From Ferrimicrobium acidiphilum DSM 19497 (lineage in GTDB: Bacteria; Actinomycetota; Acidimicrobiia; Acidimicrobiales; Acidimicrobiaceae), in assembly GCF_000949255.1 (NCBI RefSeq), contig NZ_JXUW01000009.1:37-64036 (forward strand): DNA of 64,000 nt, in the 5' to 3' direction. A program made the position numbers and the translations under genes. Positions 1 to 9,136 of this stretch are shown here, piece by piece; position 1 is the first letter of the stretch, and each line of letters opens with the position of its first letter. The notes beneath the pieces are model-generated. The model did not search any database. It saw nothing but the letters and a program-made list of their open reading frames with translations, and had not been told where the DNA came from.

Positions 1-735
1 AATCACGAGACGGGCAAGATCGTCTACGGGGCAGAGGGGAAAAGTGCCAAGAGCCTAGATGAATTCTTCGATGACCTGGGTGAAGAACGGATTGCCAAGA
101 TCAAAGCAGCCACCATGGATCTCGGTCCAGCCTTTGCCAAGGCCTTCCGCGAGAAGGCACCTAACGTCCAAATCTGTCTCGATCCATTTCATGTGGTTAA
201 GTTGGGAACCGAGGCCCTAGAGGAGGTACGCAAGGATCTCTGGCGGGAGATGAGAAAGCTTCCCTCTCCTACCTTTGCCCGTAAGTTCGCCGGGGCACGG
301 TGGGCACTGTTGAAGAATCCAGGAACCCTAACCAAGCGTCAAGGACTAGCCCTCTTAGCCATCAAACAACGAGGGGGAGCCCTATGGCGAGCTTATGAGA
401 TGAAGGAGTCCTTACGGGCGATCTTTGCTGGTGACCTCGAGATCGACGAGGTGAATGAGATGCTCGATCACTGGTGCAAGCGAGCCTCACGCTCACGACT
501 ATCGAGTTTCATCCGACTCTCAAAGACCATCCGAACTCATCGAGACGGGATACTTGCCTCCATCAGACTTGGGGTATCCAATGGAAGGGTCGAGGGACTC
601 AACACCAAAGTTCGCTCCATCATTGCCCGCTCGTATGGGTTTCACTCCGCCAAGGCTACCCTCGCACTGGTGATGCTAGCTTGTGGACCGATTGACTTGA
701 AGTTACCCTATGAAAGGGCGAGTTTATCCACATGA
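1..735 (+). CDS. ISL3-family transposase, C-terminal part
   Basis: DDE transposase of the ISL3 family (DDE_Tnp_ISL3) that cuts and moves its own element. The 5' end is missing because the window starts inside the gene; the frame is open from base 1, so the ATG at 115 is internal. Visible family marks are the motif CLDPFHVVKL (catalytic-domain Asp followed by PFHVV), a central helical region, NGRVEGLNTKVR with the catalytic Glu region, and the family-typical tail IDLKLPYERA. The stop at 733-735 lies 15 bases inside the IS end. No frameshift is seen, so this copy may be active. Confidence 0.9.
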   Translation, partial: NHETGKIVYGAEGKSAKSLDEFFDDLGEERIAKIKAATMDLGPAFAKAFREKAPNVQICLDPFHVVKLGTEALEEVRKDLWREMRKLPSPTFARKFAGARWALLKNPGTLTKRQGLALLAIKQRGGALWRAYEMKESLRAIFAGDLEIDEVNEMLDHWCKRASRSRLSSFIRLSKTIRTHRDGILASIRLGVSNGRVEGLNTKVRSIIARSYGFHSAKATLALVMLACGPIDLKLPYERASLST

Positions 736-750
736 ATGTCAATAGAGCCC
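1..750 (+). mobile_element. ISL3-family insertion sequence, right part
   Basis: Right-hand part of an ISL3-like element; the left end lies outside the window. The transposase frame is open from base 1 to its stop at 733-735. The last bases (about 729-750), read in reverse, begin GGGCTCTATTGACATTC, which has the GG(G)CTCT start of ISL3-family terminal repeats. The end is therefore placed at 750, and the following 8 bases (751-758) would be the target duplication if the other end were visible. The element sits inside a conjugative coupling-protein gene and supplies its present start codon. Confidence 0.8.
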
Positions 751-1772
751 ACTCATTGCTCGTGGTCGGGCCGACCAGAAGCGGCAAGACGACCAGGGTA
801 GTGCTTCCGAACCTGTGCTCGTTTACCGGATCGCTGGTGGCGACGTCGGTTAAGACAGATCTGCTCGCCGCCGAGGTGCTCCAGGCCCGCGAACGTCGGG
901 GTCGCCTTGTCATCATCGGCGACCAGAGACTGGCGACGCATCGCTGGGATCCGACCTGTGAGGCGGTCGATGACCGTCAGGCGGCCGCTATCGCACACGC
1001 GCTGGTGCTAGCCCAACCCTCCTTTGGTGTGACTAGTGGTGATACTCAGTTTTGGTATCAGTTGGCTGAGCCAATCGTGGCTGGGGTGCTACGTGCCTCC
1101 CAACTAACGGGTGCACCGATGCTTGGCTGGATAGATGACCCAGGTGAGCTCTACCGGAGCCTGAACACACATGGCGCACATCGCCTTGCTGAGGCTGTGC
1201 TTGCAATCTGTGCGATGGAGGATCGACAGCGTGATTCGGTGCTTCTGACCGCTCGTGGGCTGCTTGCACCACTCGCACACGGGGGTAACGAGCTGCCTAC
1301 GATCCGAGTAGCCGAGCTGCTAGAGGGCGAATCCAGCTCCACCTTTTTGGTTGCCAGCGCAGCTGAACAGGAGTTCCTCTCGCTTCTATTCTCCCTCCTT
1401 CTGTCGCGGATCGTTGCTGCAGCGCTCGAGAGTAGGCGTGAACATCCACTGCTGCTCTGTTTGGATGAGCTCGCTAACCTTGCACCTATTCCAAACCTGG
1501 ATCGATTGGCGGCTATCGGTGTCGGGCAGGGGGTGCGGTTGATCTCGATTGTTCAGGATCTCGCCCAGCTCGAGAGCCGGTATGGCCGGTCGGCTAACTC
1601 GATTATCAACAATCACGCTAGCAAGCTGTTCATGAGTCCAACCTCTGATCCCATCACGCGAAGCTATCTGCGCGACATGGCGCCTGATGCCTTGGGCTCG
1701 CGGTATCCGATGTTCATGGAGGGATCGCGGCCGATGGTCAGGTTGTTGACTTACTCAAAAACCAGAGCTTAG
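732..1772 (+). pseudogene. VirD4/TraG-type coupling protein, 5'-truncated by the IS
   Basis: Remnant of a type IV coupling protein, the hexameric ATPase that brings DNA to a conjugation channel. Walker A GPTRSGKTT lies at about residues 13-21 and Walker B LLLCLDELANLAPI at about 240, followed by a QDLAQLESRYG sensor-like segment. Complete VirD4/TraG proteins have about 100-150 residues, including membrane anchors, before Walker A; here these are missing because the ISL3 element ends at 750. The ATG at 732 and the first six codons are IS sequence. Without the membrane anchor the product is probably non-functional. No relaxase or other transfer gene is present in the window. Confidence 0.8.
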
Positions 1773-1802
1773 GTTGCACGCATCGGTGCCGATGGTTTCT
1801 CC

Positions 1803-2171
1803 ATGGATGATCACGTAATCAAGGTGAGCCGCATCGAAGAGCTACTCGATCAGCTCGATCATGAGCTAAGCGCGATGAGCGACATGATGACCCGCAACGA
1901 TGATGAGGAGCTCGCCCTGCGAGCAGTGGCCCTCAATGAGCGAATTGGTATTCTTGTCGAGGAGGTGCAGTCGGCACAGTTGGAACCTGGCAGCTACACC
2001 AGTCGTTATCAGCAACTGCTGACCAAGGCCAACGTTATCATGGTCGGTTGTTTCTGGCGTTCAATGGTAGTCGCCGACCTCATGCGCGACCTAGGCCTAG
2101 ACATCGGTCTATACCGTGGCGATGGCGATATCGAGATGCTGAAGCCTGAGTCGGTGGGTCACCTCGCATGA
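1803..2171 (+). CDS. flgN: FlgN-like flagellar export chaperone
   Basis: A small (122 aa), mostly helical, acidic protein directly before flgK, whose start it overlaps (ATGA at 2168-2171). Size, helix content and position fit FlgN, the cytoplasmic chaperone that holds the hook-associated proteins FlgK and FlgL before export. Sequence identity to the family is not strong by eye, so the call rests largely on context. No Shine-Dalgarno precedes the ATG, and the gene lies only 30 bases after the truncated coupling-protein ORF, so its promoter must lie in mobile DNA or inside that remnant. Confidence 0.65.
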   Translation: MDDHVIKVSRIEELLDQLDHELSAMSDMMTRNDDEELALRAVALNERIGILVEEVQSAQLEPGSYTSRYQQLLTKANVIMVGCFWRSMVVADLMRDLGLDIGLYRGDGDIEMLKPESVGHLA

Positions 2172-3535
2172 GCGGCGGTTCACTCTCCATTGCCCTGTCG
2201 GGACTGAACTCGGCTCAGACCGGCCTCGATACGGTTAGCCAGAACGTAGCTAACGCCAATACCGCTGGGTATCTCAAAGAGACCACAATTTTTAGCAACC
2301 AACAAACCCCGAACAGCCCTATTGGGGATGGTGTTACGTCAGCAGTTGTACAAAGTACGAACAGCTTTGGTCGCCAACTCACCTTGTCGGCTAGTGCAGG
2401 CAAGGCGTATGCCAATCAATTGCAGTCCTTGCTTGCGAGCGCTCAGGCGTCGTTTAATGAGCCGAGTTCGAGCGGTATATCAGAACAGCTCAACACGATG
2501 TACAACAATTTTTCGGCTCTCTCCAGCACTCCGACTCAGGCTGCGAGTTATGACCAGGTTGTTGCGTCAGCTAAAAATGTCGCCACCACCATCAACCAGG
2601 CTGCTCAAAATCTAACATCGGTCTATAACCAAGCATCAAGCAGTGCGGCCACACTTACTCAAACCATTAACTCTCAGCTCAACCAGGTTGCAGCTATCAA
2701 TACACAGATAGCGAGCTCATCGAGCACTCCAGGAGCCTCAAACACCCTTATCGATCAGCAAAACCAGATAGTAGATCAGTTGGCGAGCGAGCTCGGGGTA
2801 ACACCAATATCGGGCAACTCTGGTCAAACAACGTTATTGGTTGGCGGAGTGGCCCTGGTTCAAGGTGGGCATGTTTCACAGATCGCGTTCACTCCATCGA
2901 ACAACCCAATCTCATCATCTACCTCAACACAAGCAAGCGTAACCTTAACAGCCTCCGGTACTCGCGTCCCAGTCACGGGCGGGGAGCTGGGCGCAACGCT
3001 GACCATGATGAACTCCAAACTACCGACTTTTGGTGAGTATCTAAACTCGCTTTCGACCACACTTGCCAATCAGGTGAACAATCAGCTAGCCAATGGAGCT
3101 AGCGCCACAACTACATCGGGAGACCCGTTATTTGTCCCTTCGAGTGGGACGACGATCAACGCGGCAACAATCTCGGTGAACCCTACCGTAGCTAACAATC
3201 CGCAACTAATAGCAGCGTCGTCCAAGCCATATAGTCCTGGTAGCGGCTCGAACGCTCAGGCGATCGCTAATCAGCAGACCGCCACCAACGGGGCGATCGC
3301 AGGATGGGCGTCCTCGGTATCAAGTGTGGGCCTAGCGGTACAGAGCGCAAGTTCACTCACTGCTAGCGCCACAAATATCTATAACCAGGCATATAGCGCA
3401 TCACAAGCAGTATCCGGTGTGTCGATCAATACTCAGATGGTGAATCTAGTCAACTACCAGCAAATGTACCAAGCCTCAGCCAAGGTCATCTCCACGGTGG
3501 CCGCTACGCTTCAATCACTCATACAGAATGTGTAG
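2168..3535 (+). CDS. flgK: Flagellar hook-associated protein 1 (FlgK)
   Basis: Hook-filament junction protein, secreted through the flagellar export apparatus. The N-terminus has the rod/hook signature (ALSGLNSAQTGLDTVSQNVANANT, residues 7-30, with Asn-rich ANANTAGY). The C-terminus has the matching coiled-coil segment with the INTQMVNLVNYQQMYQASAKV motif near residue 430. At 455 aa it is somewhat shorter than enterobacterial FlgK (about 550), which mainly affects the variable middle. The middle is rich in Ser, Thr, Asn and Gln, as usual for surface-exposed flagellar proteins. Its start overlaps flgN, and flgL follows after 12 bases, so the genes are probably one transcript. Confidence 0.93.
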   Translation: MSGGSLSIALSGLNSAQTGLDTVSQNVANANTAGYLKETTIFSNQQTPNSPIGDGVTSAVVQSTNSFGRQLTLSASAGKAYANQLQSLLASAQASFNEPSSSGISEQLNTMYNNFSALSSTPTQAASYDQVVASAKNVATTINQAAQNLTSVYNQASSSAATLTQTINSQLNQVAAINTQIASSSSTPGASNTLIDQQNQIVDQLASELGVTPISGNSGQTTLLVGGVALVQGGHVSQIAFTPSNNPISSSTSTQASVTLTASGTRVPVTGGELGATLTMMNSKLPTFGEYLNSLSTTLANQVNNQLANGASATTTSGDPLFVPSSGTTINAATISVNPTVANNPQLIAASSKPYSPGSGSNAQAIANQQTATNGAIAGWASSVSSVGLAVQSASSLTASATNIYNQAYSASQAVSGVSINTQMVNLVNYQQMYQASAKVISTVAATLQSLIQNV

Positions 3536-3547
3536 GTCAGAATTATT

Positions 3548-4447
3548 ATGTCAGTTATACCTTCGCAAATGAGTCTCGCAAACCTGATGACGACATCACT
3601 TAACCAGTACCAGTCTCAACTGGCGCAGGTAGAGCAGAAGCTGACATCGGGCAACAATATCTCTCAACCATCCAACGATCCGGTTGGAGTTGCGAACCTC
3701 ATCAACGTCAACGCCTCACTGTCTTCATACAAACAGTATGCCAAGAACATTACCGACGGGCAGACGGTCGCATCTTTAGCAAACGCCTCAATGACCCAAG
3801 CCGTCAGCGTAGTTCAAAAGATTTCTAGCGTGCTCGTTCAGGCTGGTGGGCCTGGTGTAACCCAAAGCAATGCCAACGGCATTGCGAGCCAGCTGCAGGG
3901 ACTAGAGCAGTCGTTGCTCGGAGTAGCTAACACCACCTATCTCGGGCAAGCGATCTTTGCTGGAACATCAGGTAGTCCTCTTGCTTACAGTACATCTAGC
4001 ACCGGTGCAGTCTCCTACATCGGTAACACACAGCAGCCGACTGTCGCCGCTGCGCCTAACGTTGAGCTCCCAACCAGCATTACCAACCCGTTCGGGGCTA
4101 GTTCGAGTGGTGGTGGCGGGATATTTGGCGCGATCAACCAGGCGATAAGCGATCTAAAAAGCGGAAACATCAAGACAGCAGCGGGAACTGATTTGAAGGC
4201 AGTGCAACAACAGTTGAGCACGCTTGAGAACCAAGCGGCTCAGGCTGGAGTAAACGATGCTCAGTTTCAGGTGATGAGCAATCAAGTGACCGGAGCTGTA
4301 ACACAGGCCACGAATGAAGTCGGCTCGATCCAGAACGTCAATACCGCAAAGCTCGCTACCCAATATCAGCAGGAGCTCAACAATTACCAGGTGGCGCTCT
4401 ATGCGACATCGCAGTTGAATCAACCCACGTTGGCTCACTATCTCTAG
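3548..4447 (+). CDS. flgL: Flagellar hook-associated protein 3 (FlgL)
   Basis: Second junction protein between hook and filament, flagellin-like at both ends. The N-terminal helix region contains LTSGNNISQPSNDPVG, the conserved flagellin/FlgL pattern (usual form G..i..psDDP). The middle has GQAIFAGTSG, typical of FlgL. The C-terminal helix resembles flagellin D0. At 299 aa the length is normal. It follows flgK by 12 bases. The 64-base gap to fliW has no clear terminator. Confidence 0.92.
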   Translation: MSVIPSQMSLANLMTTSLNQYQSQLAQVEQKLTSGNNISQPSNDPVGVANLINVNASLSSYKQYAKNITDGQTVASLANASMTQAVSVVQKISSVLVQAGGPGVTQSNANGIASQLQGLEQSLLGVANTTYLGQAIFAGTSGSPLAYSTSSTGAVSYIGNTQQPTVAAAPNVELPTSITNPFGASSSGGGGIFGAINQAISDLKSGNIKTAAGTDLKAVQQQLSTLENQAAQAGVNDAQFQVMSNQVTGAVTQATNEVGSIQNVNTAKLATQYQQELNNYQVALYATSQLNQPTLAHYL

Positions 4448-4511
4448 TGTTCCGCGCCGTCTATCAAGCAAGTAGTTCATCTAGCCGTCATTTTGTCATA
4501 TAGGAGGATCG

Positions 4512-4997
4512 ATGAGTCAAGTAACCGAGGAGTCAACCCAAACCGAACGGGTGTTGAGCCTGCCACTGAGTTTCCCGATTGGGCTTCCAGGTTTTGAGGG
4601 GCACCATAGCTTCATATTGGGGGCTCTCGGACCAGAGTACGGTCCTTACATTGGTCTTCGTTCGAGTCAGGAGGGTGGTCCGAGCTTCGTGATCGCGCAA
4701 CCGAGTGAGTTGGGTATCGAGATGACAGTTGACATTGACGACTTTCATCAGTCCCTCCTCGGGATCAAGGACGCCGATGAGGTGATCGTCATGTTGGTCG
4801 CTACCCTCGATGCAGATGGTGGTCTACCGACGGTTAACACTCAAGCACCGTTGGTGATCAACGTTACCAACTGGCGGAGTGCGCAAATCCTACAGACGAA
4901 CCAGGCCTATAGCATGCACCAAGAGGTGGAGGTTCCTTTGCTTGATGCATCCAGGGTTGTCGCCGCCGATGATGCCGTTGACACAAGAAGCGACTAG
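4512..4997 (+). CDS. fliW: FliW, flagellin-binding CsrA antagonist
   Basis: FliW binds flagellin, and when free it binds CsrA and blocks its repression of flagellin translation. Family marks in this 161-aa protein are the early [16 protein letters not shown] segment and GPSFVIAQP near residue 55. A strong AGGAGG lies 5 bases before the ATG. The gene ends tail to tail with csrA: the two stop codons share the palindrome CTAG at 4994-4997. This places both partners of the FliW-CsrA-flagellin switch side by side but on opposite strands. Confidence 0.93.
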   Translation: MSQVTEESTQTERVLSLPLSFPIGLPGFEGHHSFILGALGPEYGPYIGLRSSQEGGPSFVIAQPSELGIEMTVDIDDFHQSLLGIKDADEVIVMLVATLDADGGLPTVNTQAPLVINVTNWRSAQILQTNQAYSMHQEVEVPLLDASRVVAADDAVDTRSD

Positions 4998-5215
4998 TCG
5001 TCCTTGTTGTTAGGCGGCGCGAGCTTCTCAGCTGACTGAGCGGCATCACGGTTGGATGCCTGGAGGGCATCGAATATCTCCTGGCGATGGACATCGACAT
5101 CCCGGGGAGCTTCGATGCCAACACGCACTTGATCGCGATGCACATCTAAGATCGTGATGACGATGTCGTTGCCGATCACGATACTCTGACTGGCCTTTCT
5201 GGTTAATACCAGCAC
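4994..5215 (-). CDS. csrA: CsrA translational regulator
   Basis: Small RNA-binding dimer that binds GGA motifs in leaders. The hallmark start is [15 protein letters not shown], and the core [18 protein letters not shown] is intact. The GTG at 5215 is chosen because the family starts at this residue and AAGGAGG (5226-5220) lies just upstream; the longer open frame to 5287 is not family-like. This gives 73 aa (usual 61-80) with a charged tail. The GGA-rich leader itself could be a CsrA target. It is convergent with fliW. Confidence 0.93.
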   Translation of the reverse strand: MLVLTRKASQSIVIGNDIVITILDVHRDQVRVGIEAPRDVDVHRQEIFDALQASNRDAAQSAEKLAPPNNKDD

Positions 5216-5435
5216 CGCGCCTCCTTGCGCCCGAAGGCGTCTGCTTGAGCGCCCCTTCACTAGGAAGATGCACCCCATTTCCATCACTGCTTTGGCTATC
5301 TTATCATGGTGCCGATCATTACTACCAGGTAGTTGCCAAAAATACTTAGCAAATGTTGAACCATGTGAGTGGTTGGATGAGCCGTTTGAGTGGCATAACC
5401 CATCACGATCTGGTTACCTTCAACAAACGTTGACT

Positions 5436-5463
5436 TAAAGGCTTACCGCTAGCGCGCCGAAGC
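5436..5463 (+). promoter_or_regulatory. Possible sigma-28-like promoter before cheA
   Basis: The 274-base gap between csrA and cheA holds TAAA at 5436 and GCCGAAGC at 5456, resembling the flagellar/chemotaxis sigma promoter (TAAA-N15-GCCGATAA) but with a 16-base gap and two mismatches. It lies 27 bases before the cheA start. Weak support; no FliA gene is in the window. Confidence 0.2.
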
Positions 5464-5489
5464 TAAAGCGAGTAGAAAGGAAGGCCTAA

Positions 5490-7667
5490 ATGTCTCGCGA
5501 CGAGCTAGGCGGCGAGCTACGCGAGTTCCTGATCGAATCCTTCGAGAATTTGGATCGTACTGAAAACGATCTTGTCGGGCTCGATCTTGGAGCTGACAAC
5601 CATGAGGTGCTCGCGGCTACCTTTCGAACGCTTCACTCCATCAAGGGAGCCTGTGGCTTCTTCGATCTTGAACATCTTTCGCAGCTAGCTCACGAAGGGG
5701 AGAGCCTGCTCGCGGTGCTTCGTGATGCTCCACAGCTCCTGGGTGACTCCGAGACACAGCTCCTGCTAGACCTTATCGATGGGCTCCGTCGCTACCTAGC
5801 CCAAGTTGAGTTAACCGGTGGCGATGGCGACGAGGAGGAGAACGATCTCTGCGAGGCGCTGCAGGCGACAAGATCCTACCTAGAGGGTGGTAGTGATGCA
5901 CGTTCACCCATGGAGCCATCTTCGCGACCTTCCGAGGTGCAGCTCGCTCCGAACATCGTCGTCTTCACCCCGACGGTCGAACCCACTCCTCCTCTTGAGA
6001 CTCTTGAGAGCTCTACCCCGATCTCGTCGCATGTCAACCTTTTGGATCAGGCGATCAGGGTAGATGTTGAGCTCTTGGATCGACTGGTCAACCTAGTTGG
6101 TGAACTAGTGTTGGTCCGCAACCGAACTCTACAGATCGATGGTGCGCTACAGGATGCCGATCTCTCAGCTACTGTCCAGCGATTGAACCTGATCACGACC
6201 GAACTACAAGAACAGGTGATGCAGACGAGAATGCAGCCGATGGAGTCGCTTTTTGTCAAGCTCCCTCGACTGGTGAGAGATCTGGCGCGGTCGCTGCACA
6301 AGCAGGTCCGGCTTGTCACCACCGGAGGAGACACCGAGCTCGATCGTGGAATTCTTGAGGCGATAAGAGACCCCTTGGTGCACTTGCTGCGTAACTCGGT
6401 CGATCATGGCATCGAGTCCTCTGAGAATCGTGCGCTGGCCGGCAAGGACGCTACCGGTTATATCGGAGTTGCGGCTCGACATGAAGGTGGATCTGTGATC
6501 ATTACCATCACTGACGATGGTGCCGGTATAGACCCATCCGCCGTCGGTGAGCGCGCTCTTCGCCTCGGTCTGGTATCGGCGGAGGCACTGTCGAGTATGT
6601 CCGACCGTGAACGCAGCGAGCTGATATTTCTCCCCGGATTCTCGACCTCGGAGGAGGTTACCAATGTCTCGGGTCGAGGAGTCGGCATGGACGTTGTAAG
6701 GAACAACGTAGAGCAGGTGAGCGGGACGATCGAGTTGAACTCTGTGTCGGGGGAAGGCACTACTGTCGTGTTGAGGATCCCTCTGACGCTTGCGATCATA
6801 CCGTCTCTCATGCTCTTGGTCGCAAATCAGCGCTTCGCCTTGCCCCAGCTATCGGTGGTTGAACTTCTCCGACTAGAGCGTGAGTCGATGGCTGACGAGC
6901 TTGCCTTTGTGGGCGAGACCCTCTTCCTTCGACGCAACGGTCAGCTGCTACCGGTGGTTGATCTCGCATCGCTCCTCGGTCTTAGGGAGGCGATACCTAA
7001 CTACGCCCTACAGCTCATCACTATCGTGGTTGTGCAGCTAAGCGGTCGAGAGTTTGGATTGATTGTCGATCGTGTAGTCGACACCCAGGAGATCGTAGTG
7101 AAGCCACTCGATGGATTCATCGGAGCTATCGGGATCTATGCTGGCGCCACCATCCTTGGTAATGGAGATGTCGCGATGATTTTGGACGTGGCTGGGATTG
7201 CAAGTCGTGCAGCACTCTCGCTTGAAGAGGTGGCCGTCACCGTGCTATCTGGCGTCGCAGACGAGGTCATCGAAGAGGAGCTCGCCCTACTCGTCGATGC
7301 TGGTATCGCTGGTCTTATAGCTGTACCGGTCTACGAGATCGAGCGCATCGAAGAGATAGATAGTTACGCGCTTGAATATCTGGATGACCAACCGGTGGTT
7401 CAGTACCGAGATACGGTGGTAAAGCTACTCACCGTCTCTGAGCTCTTCGGGGGTACGCGAGATCTCCCCGATAGTGGACCGATTAGGTTTCTCGTGCCGA
7501 GCTTTGGGGTATCGGATCGAGTCGTCGCTATTCGCGAGATCGTCGACATTACTACAATCGCTTCGATGACCCAGGGATCAACGATTATCGCTGGCAGGAT
7601 TGTGCGCTCCGTCTCGCTCGCCGAGGTGTTGATGACCGAGCTTGGAGGTAGACATGAGCGAGTCTGA
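5490..7667 (+). CDS. cheA: Chemotaxis histidine kinase CheA with two CheW-like domains
   Basis: Receives signals from receptors and phosphorylates CheY and CheB. Order: P1 phosphotransfer domain (about 1-110, phospho-His49 in TLHSIKGACGFF); a Pro/Ser/Thr-rich linker in place of a recognisable P2; P3 dimerisation helices (about 185-250); P4 ATPase (N box LLRNSVDHGIE, G1 DDGAGIDP, G2 GRGVGMDVV, about 255-430); P5 CheW-like domain (about 435-570); then a further 150 residues that look like a second, diverged CheW-like domain (AVPVYEIERIEEI, VVQYRDTVVKLL). A purine-rich ribosome site (GGAAGG) precedes the ATG. It overlaps cheW by 14 bases. Confidence 0.95.
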   Translation: MSRDELGGELREFLIESFENLDRTENDLVGLDLGADNHEVLAATFRTLHSIKGACGFFDLEHLSQLAHEGESLLAVLRDAPQLLGDSETQLLLDLIDGLRRYLAQVELTGGDGDEEENDLCEALQATRSYLEGGSDARSPMEPSSRPSEVQLAPNIVVFTPTVEPTPPLETLESSTPISSHVNLLDQAIRVDVELLDRLVNLVGELVLVRNRTLQIDGALQDADLSATVQRLNLITTELQEQVMQTRMQPMESLFVKLPRLVRDLARSLHKQVRLVTTGGDTELDRGILEAIRDPLVHLLRNSVDHGIESSENRALAGKDATGYIGVAARHEGGSVIITITDDGAGIDPSAVGERALRLGLVSAEALSSMSDRERSELIFLPGFSTSEEVTNVSGRGVGMDVVRNNVEQVSGTIELNSVSGEGTTVVLRIPLTLAIIPSLMLLVANQRFALPQLSVVELLRLERESMADELAFVGETLFLRRNGQLLPVVDLASLLGLREAIPNYALQLITIVVVQLSGREFGLIVDRVVDTQEIVVKPLDGFIGAIGIYAGATILGNGDVAMILDVAGIASRAALSLEEVAVTVLSGVADEVIEEELALLVDAGIAGLIAVPVYEIERIEEIDSYALEYLDDQPVVQYRDTVVKLLTVSELFGGTRDLPDSGPIRFLVPSFGVSDRVVAIREIVDITTIASMTQGSTIIAGRIVRSVSLAEVLMTELGGRHERV

Positions 7668-8091
7668 ACAGTTTTGTACCCTCTTCATCGGCGAGTATAG
7701 GTGCGCGGTATCGGTGCTGAGCGTTCTAGAAGTACTGTCGTGCCAAAGGCTCACACCCATACCGCTGGCACCGAACACCGTTGCCGGCCTTCTCAACCTC
7801 CGAGGCCAGATTCTCACCGTCTTGGACTTGCGCGCGTCATTGCTGGATCCAGGTTATGAGGTGAGTGAGTCACCGATGATCTTGGTGTTGGAGCGAGATG
7901 GCCAGCCGCTAGCCTTCCTCGTCGACGCGATTGGGGATGTGATCCAACCCTCAAGCGATGAGCTCCTACCGCCGCCAGAGACTATCCCTCCGCGGCTACG
8001 AAGGTTGACGACGGCGGTGATCCATCAGGGCGACCTTATTACGCTGGTGTTTGATGCAGAGCGGGTTGCGCAGGCTGGATGTGCTGCATAG
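7654..8091 (+). CDS. cheW: CheW coupling protein
   Basis: Adaptor that links receptors to CheA. It shows the CheW fold marks: an opening strand CTLFIGEYRCAVSVLSVLEV, the loop VAGLLNLRGQILTVLDLR with the conserved N-L-R-G, and LAFLVDAIGDV. The ATG at 7654 is preferred over the TTG at 7642 because GGAGG lies 5-6 bases upstream and this gives 145 aa, the normal size. It lies within the che operon, overlapping the end of cheA and touching cheB. Confidence 0.93.
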   Translation: MSESEQFCTLFIGEYRCAVSVLSVLEVLSCQRLTPIPLAPNTVAGLLNLRGQILTVLDLRASLLDPGYEVSESPMILVLERDGQPLAFLVDAIGDVIQPSSDELLPPPETIPPRLRRLTTAVIHQGDLITLVFDAERVAQAGCAA

Positions 8092-9128
8092 TGGCGAGGA
8101 TTCTGATCGCCGACGATTCGAATGTGATTCGCACTCGTGTCGCCTCCTGGATCGCCCATGAACACGATCTTGAGCTTGTGGGACAGGCGGAGAATGGTGC
8201 GAGGTGCGTAGATCTCTTCCAACGGCTAAAGCCGGATGTGATCATACTCGACGTCGAGATGCCCGAACTCGATGGTATCGAGACGCTGCGCCAGATACGA
8301 GCCATCGATGCAACGGTGCCCGTTATTATGTTCTCGGCGCTCACAGAGCTGGGGAGTCGGACCACTGTGGCGTCGATGTTGGCGGGGGCGACCGACCACG
8401 TAGCCAAACCGGCTTCATTTCGGGTTGAAGATGAGACTCGACGACTACTTATCGCGCGGGTGAGGAGTCTCGTGCGACTACGCGTCTTTGTGTCCTTAAC
8501 TAGTTCATCAACCTCGGTGATCGAACACCATGAGACCCAGATTCCGGAGGCTCCAGAGATCATCGTGGTCGCAGCCTCCACAGGTGGGCCGCCGGCGCTT
8601 CGCGAGTTTCTAACCGCCGTAGGACGAATCGAGGTTCCCATCGTGGTCGTCCAACATATACCAGCGCACTTCCTGGGTCTGCTGGTTGAGCAGCTGGCGA
8701 CGATGCTCGCAGCCGATGTTGCCATCGGTATAGATGGCGAGGCTCTCACCGCTGGCTCCGTTCGATTCGCCCCTAGTGGTACTCACATTGAAGTGCGAAG
8801 TCGCGAAGGTCGAATGCTGCTTGGGTACTCGGATCTCCCTCCGGTGAACTCATGCAAGCCCTCTGCCGACATCCTCTTTGCCTCGGCGGCCATGACTGCT
8901 CGTCGGCCGATTGCCGTCATCCTCTCTGGTATGGGTTCAGATGGTCTCGTAGGTGCAGGCACGATCGTCGCGAATGGCGGTGGTGTATATGCACAGGATC
9001 GCAGGAGTTCAGCGGTCTGGGGGATGCCTGGATCTGTCGTCGACCAGGGGTTGGCACGACTGGTCGGGCCCCCTGACAGGATCGGTGCCAGAATTCGACT
9101 GCTGTCGCAGCGAGCGGTAAGGGTGTAG
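8091..9128 (+). CDS. cheB: CheB receptor methylesterase / response regulator
   Basis: Removes methyl groups from chemoreceptors for adaptation. Receiver domain 1-120 has the acid pair Asp8-Asp9, phospho-Asp54 in ILDVEMPELDG and the switch Lys in HVAKP. The catalytic domain (about 160-345) keeps the triad regions AASTGGPPAL (Ser), VVQHIP (His) and SGMGSDG (Asp). The start is taken as GTG 8091, overlapping the last base of the cheW stop; an ATG at 8079 would add four residues. cheR follows after 8 bases. Confidence 0.94.
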   Translation: MARILIADDSNVIRTRVASWIAHEHDLELVGQAENGARCVDLFQRLKPDVIILDVEMPELDGIETLRQIRAIDATVPVIMFSALTELGSRTTVASMLAGATDHVAKPASFRVEDETRRLLIARVRSLVRLRVFVSLTSSSTSVIEHHETQIPEAPEIIVVAASTGGPPALREFLTAVGRIEVPIVVVQHIPAHFLGLLVEQLATMLAADVAIGIDGEALTAGSVRFAPSGTHIEVRSREGRMLLGYSDLPPVNSCKPSADILFASAAMTARRPIAVILSGMGSDGLVGAGTIVANGGGVYAQDRRSSAVWGMPGSVVDQGLARLVGPPDRIGARIRLLSQRAVRV

Positions 9129-9136
9129 GTGCCCTT

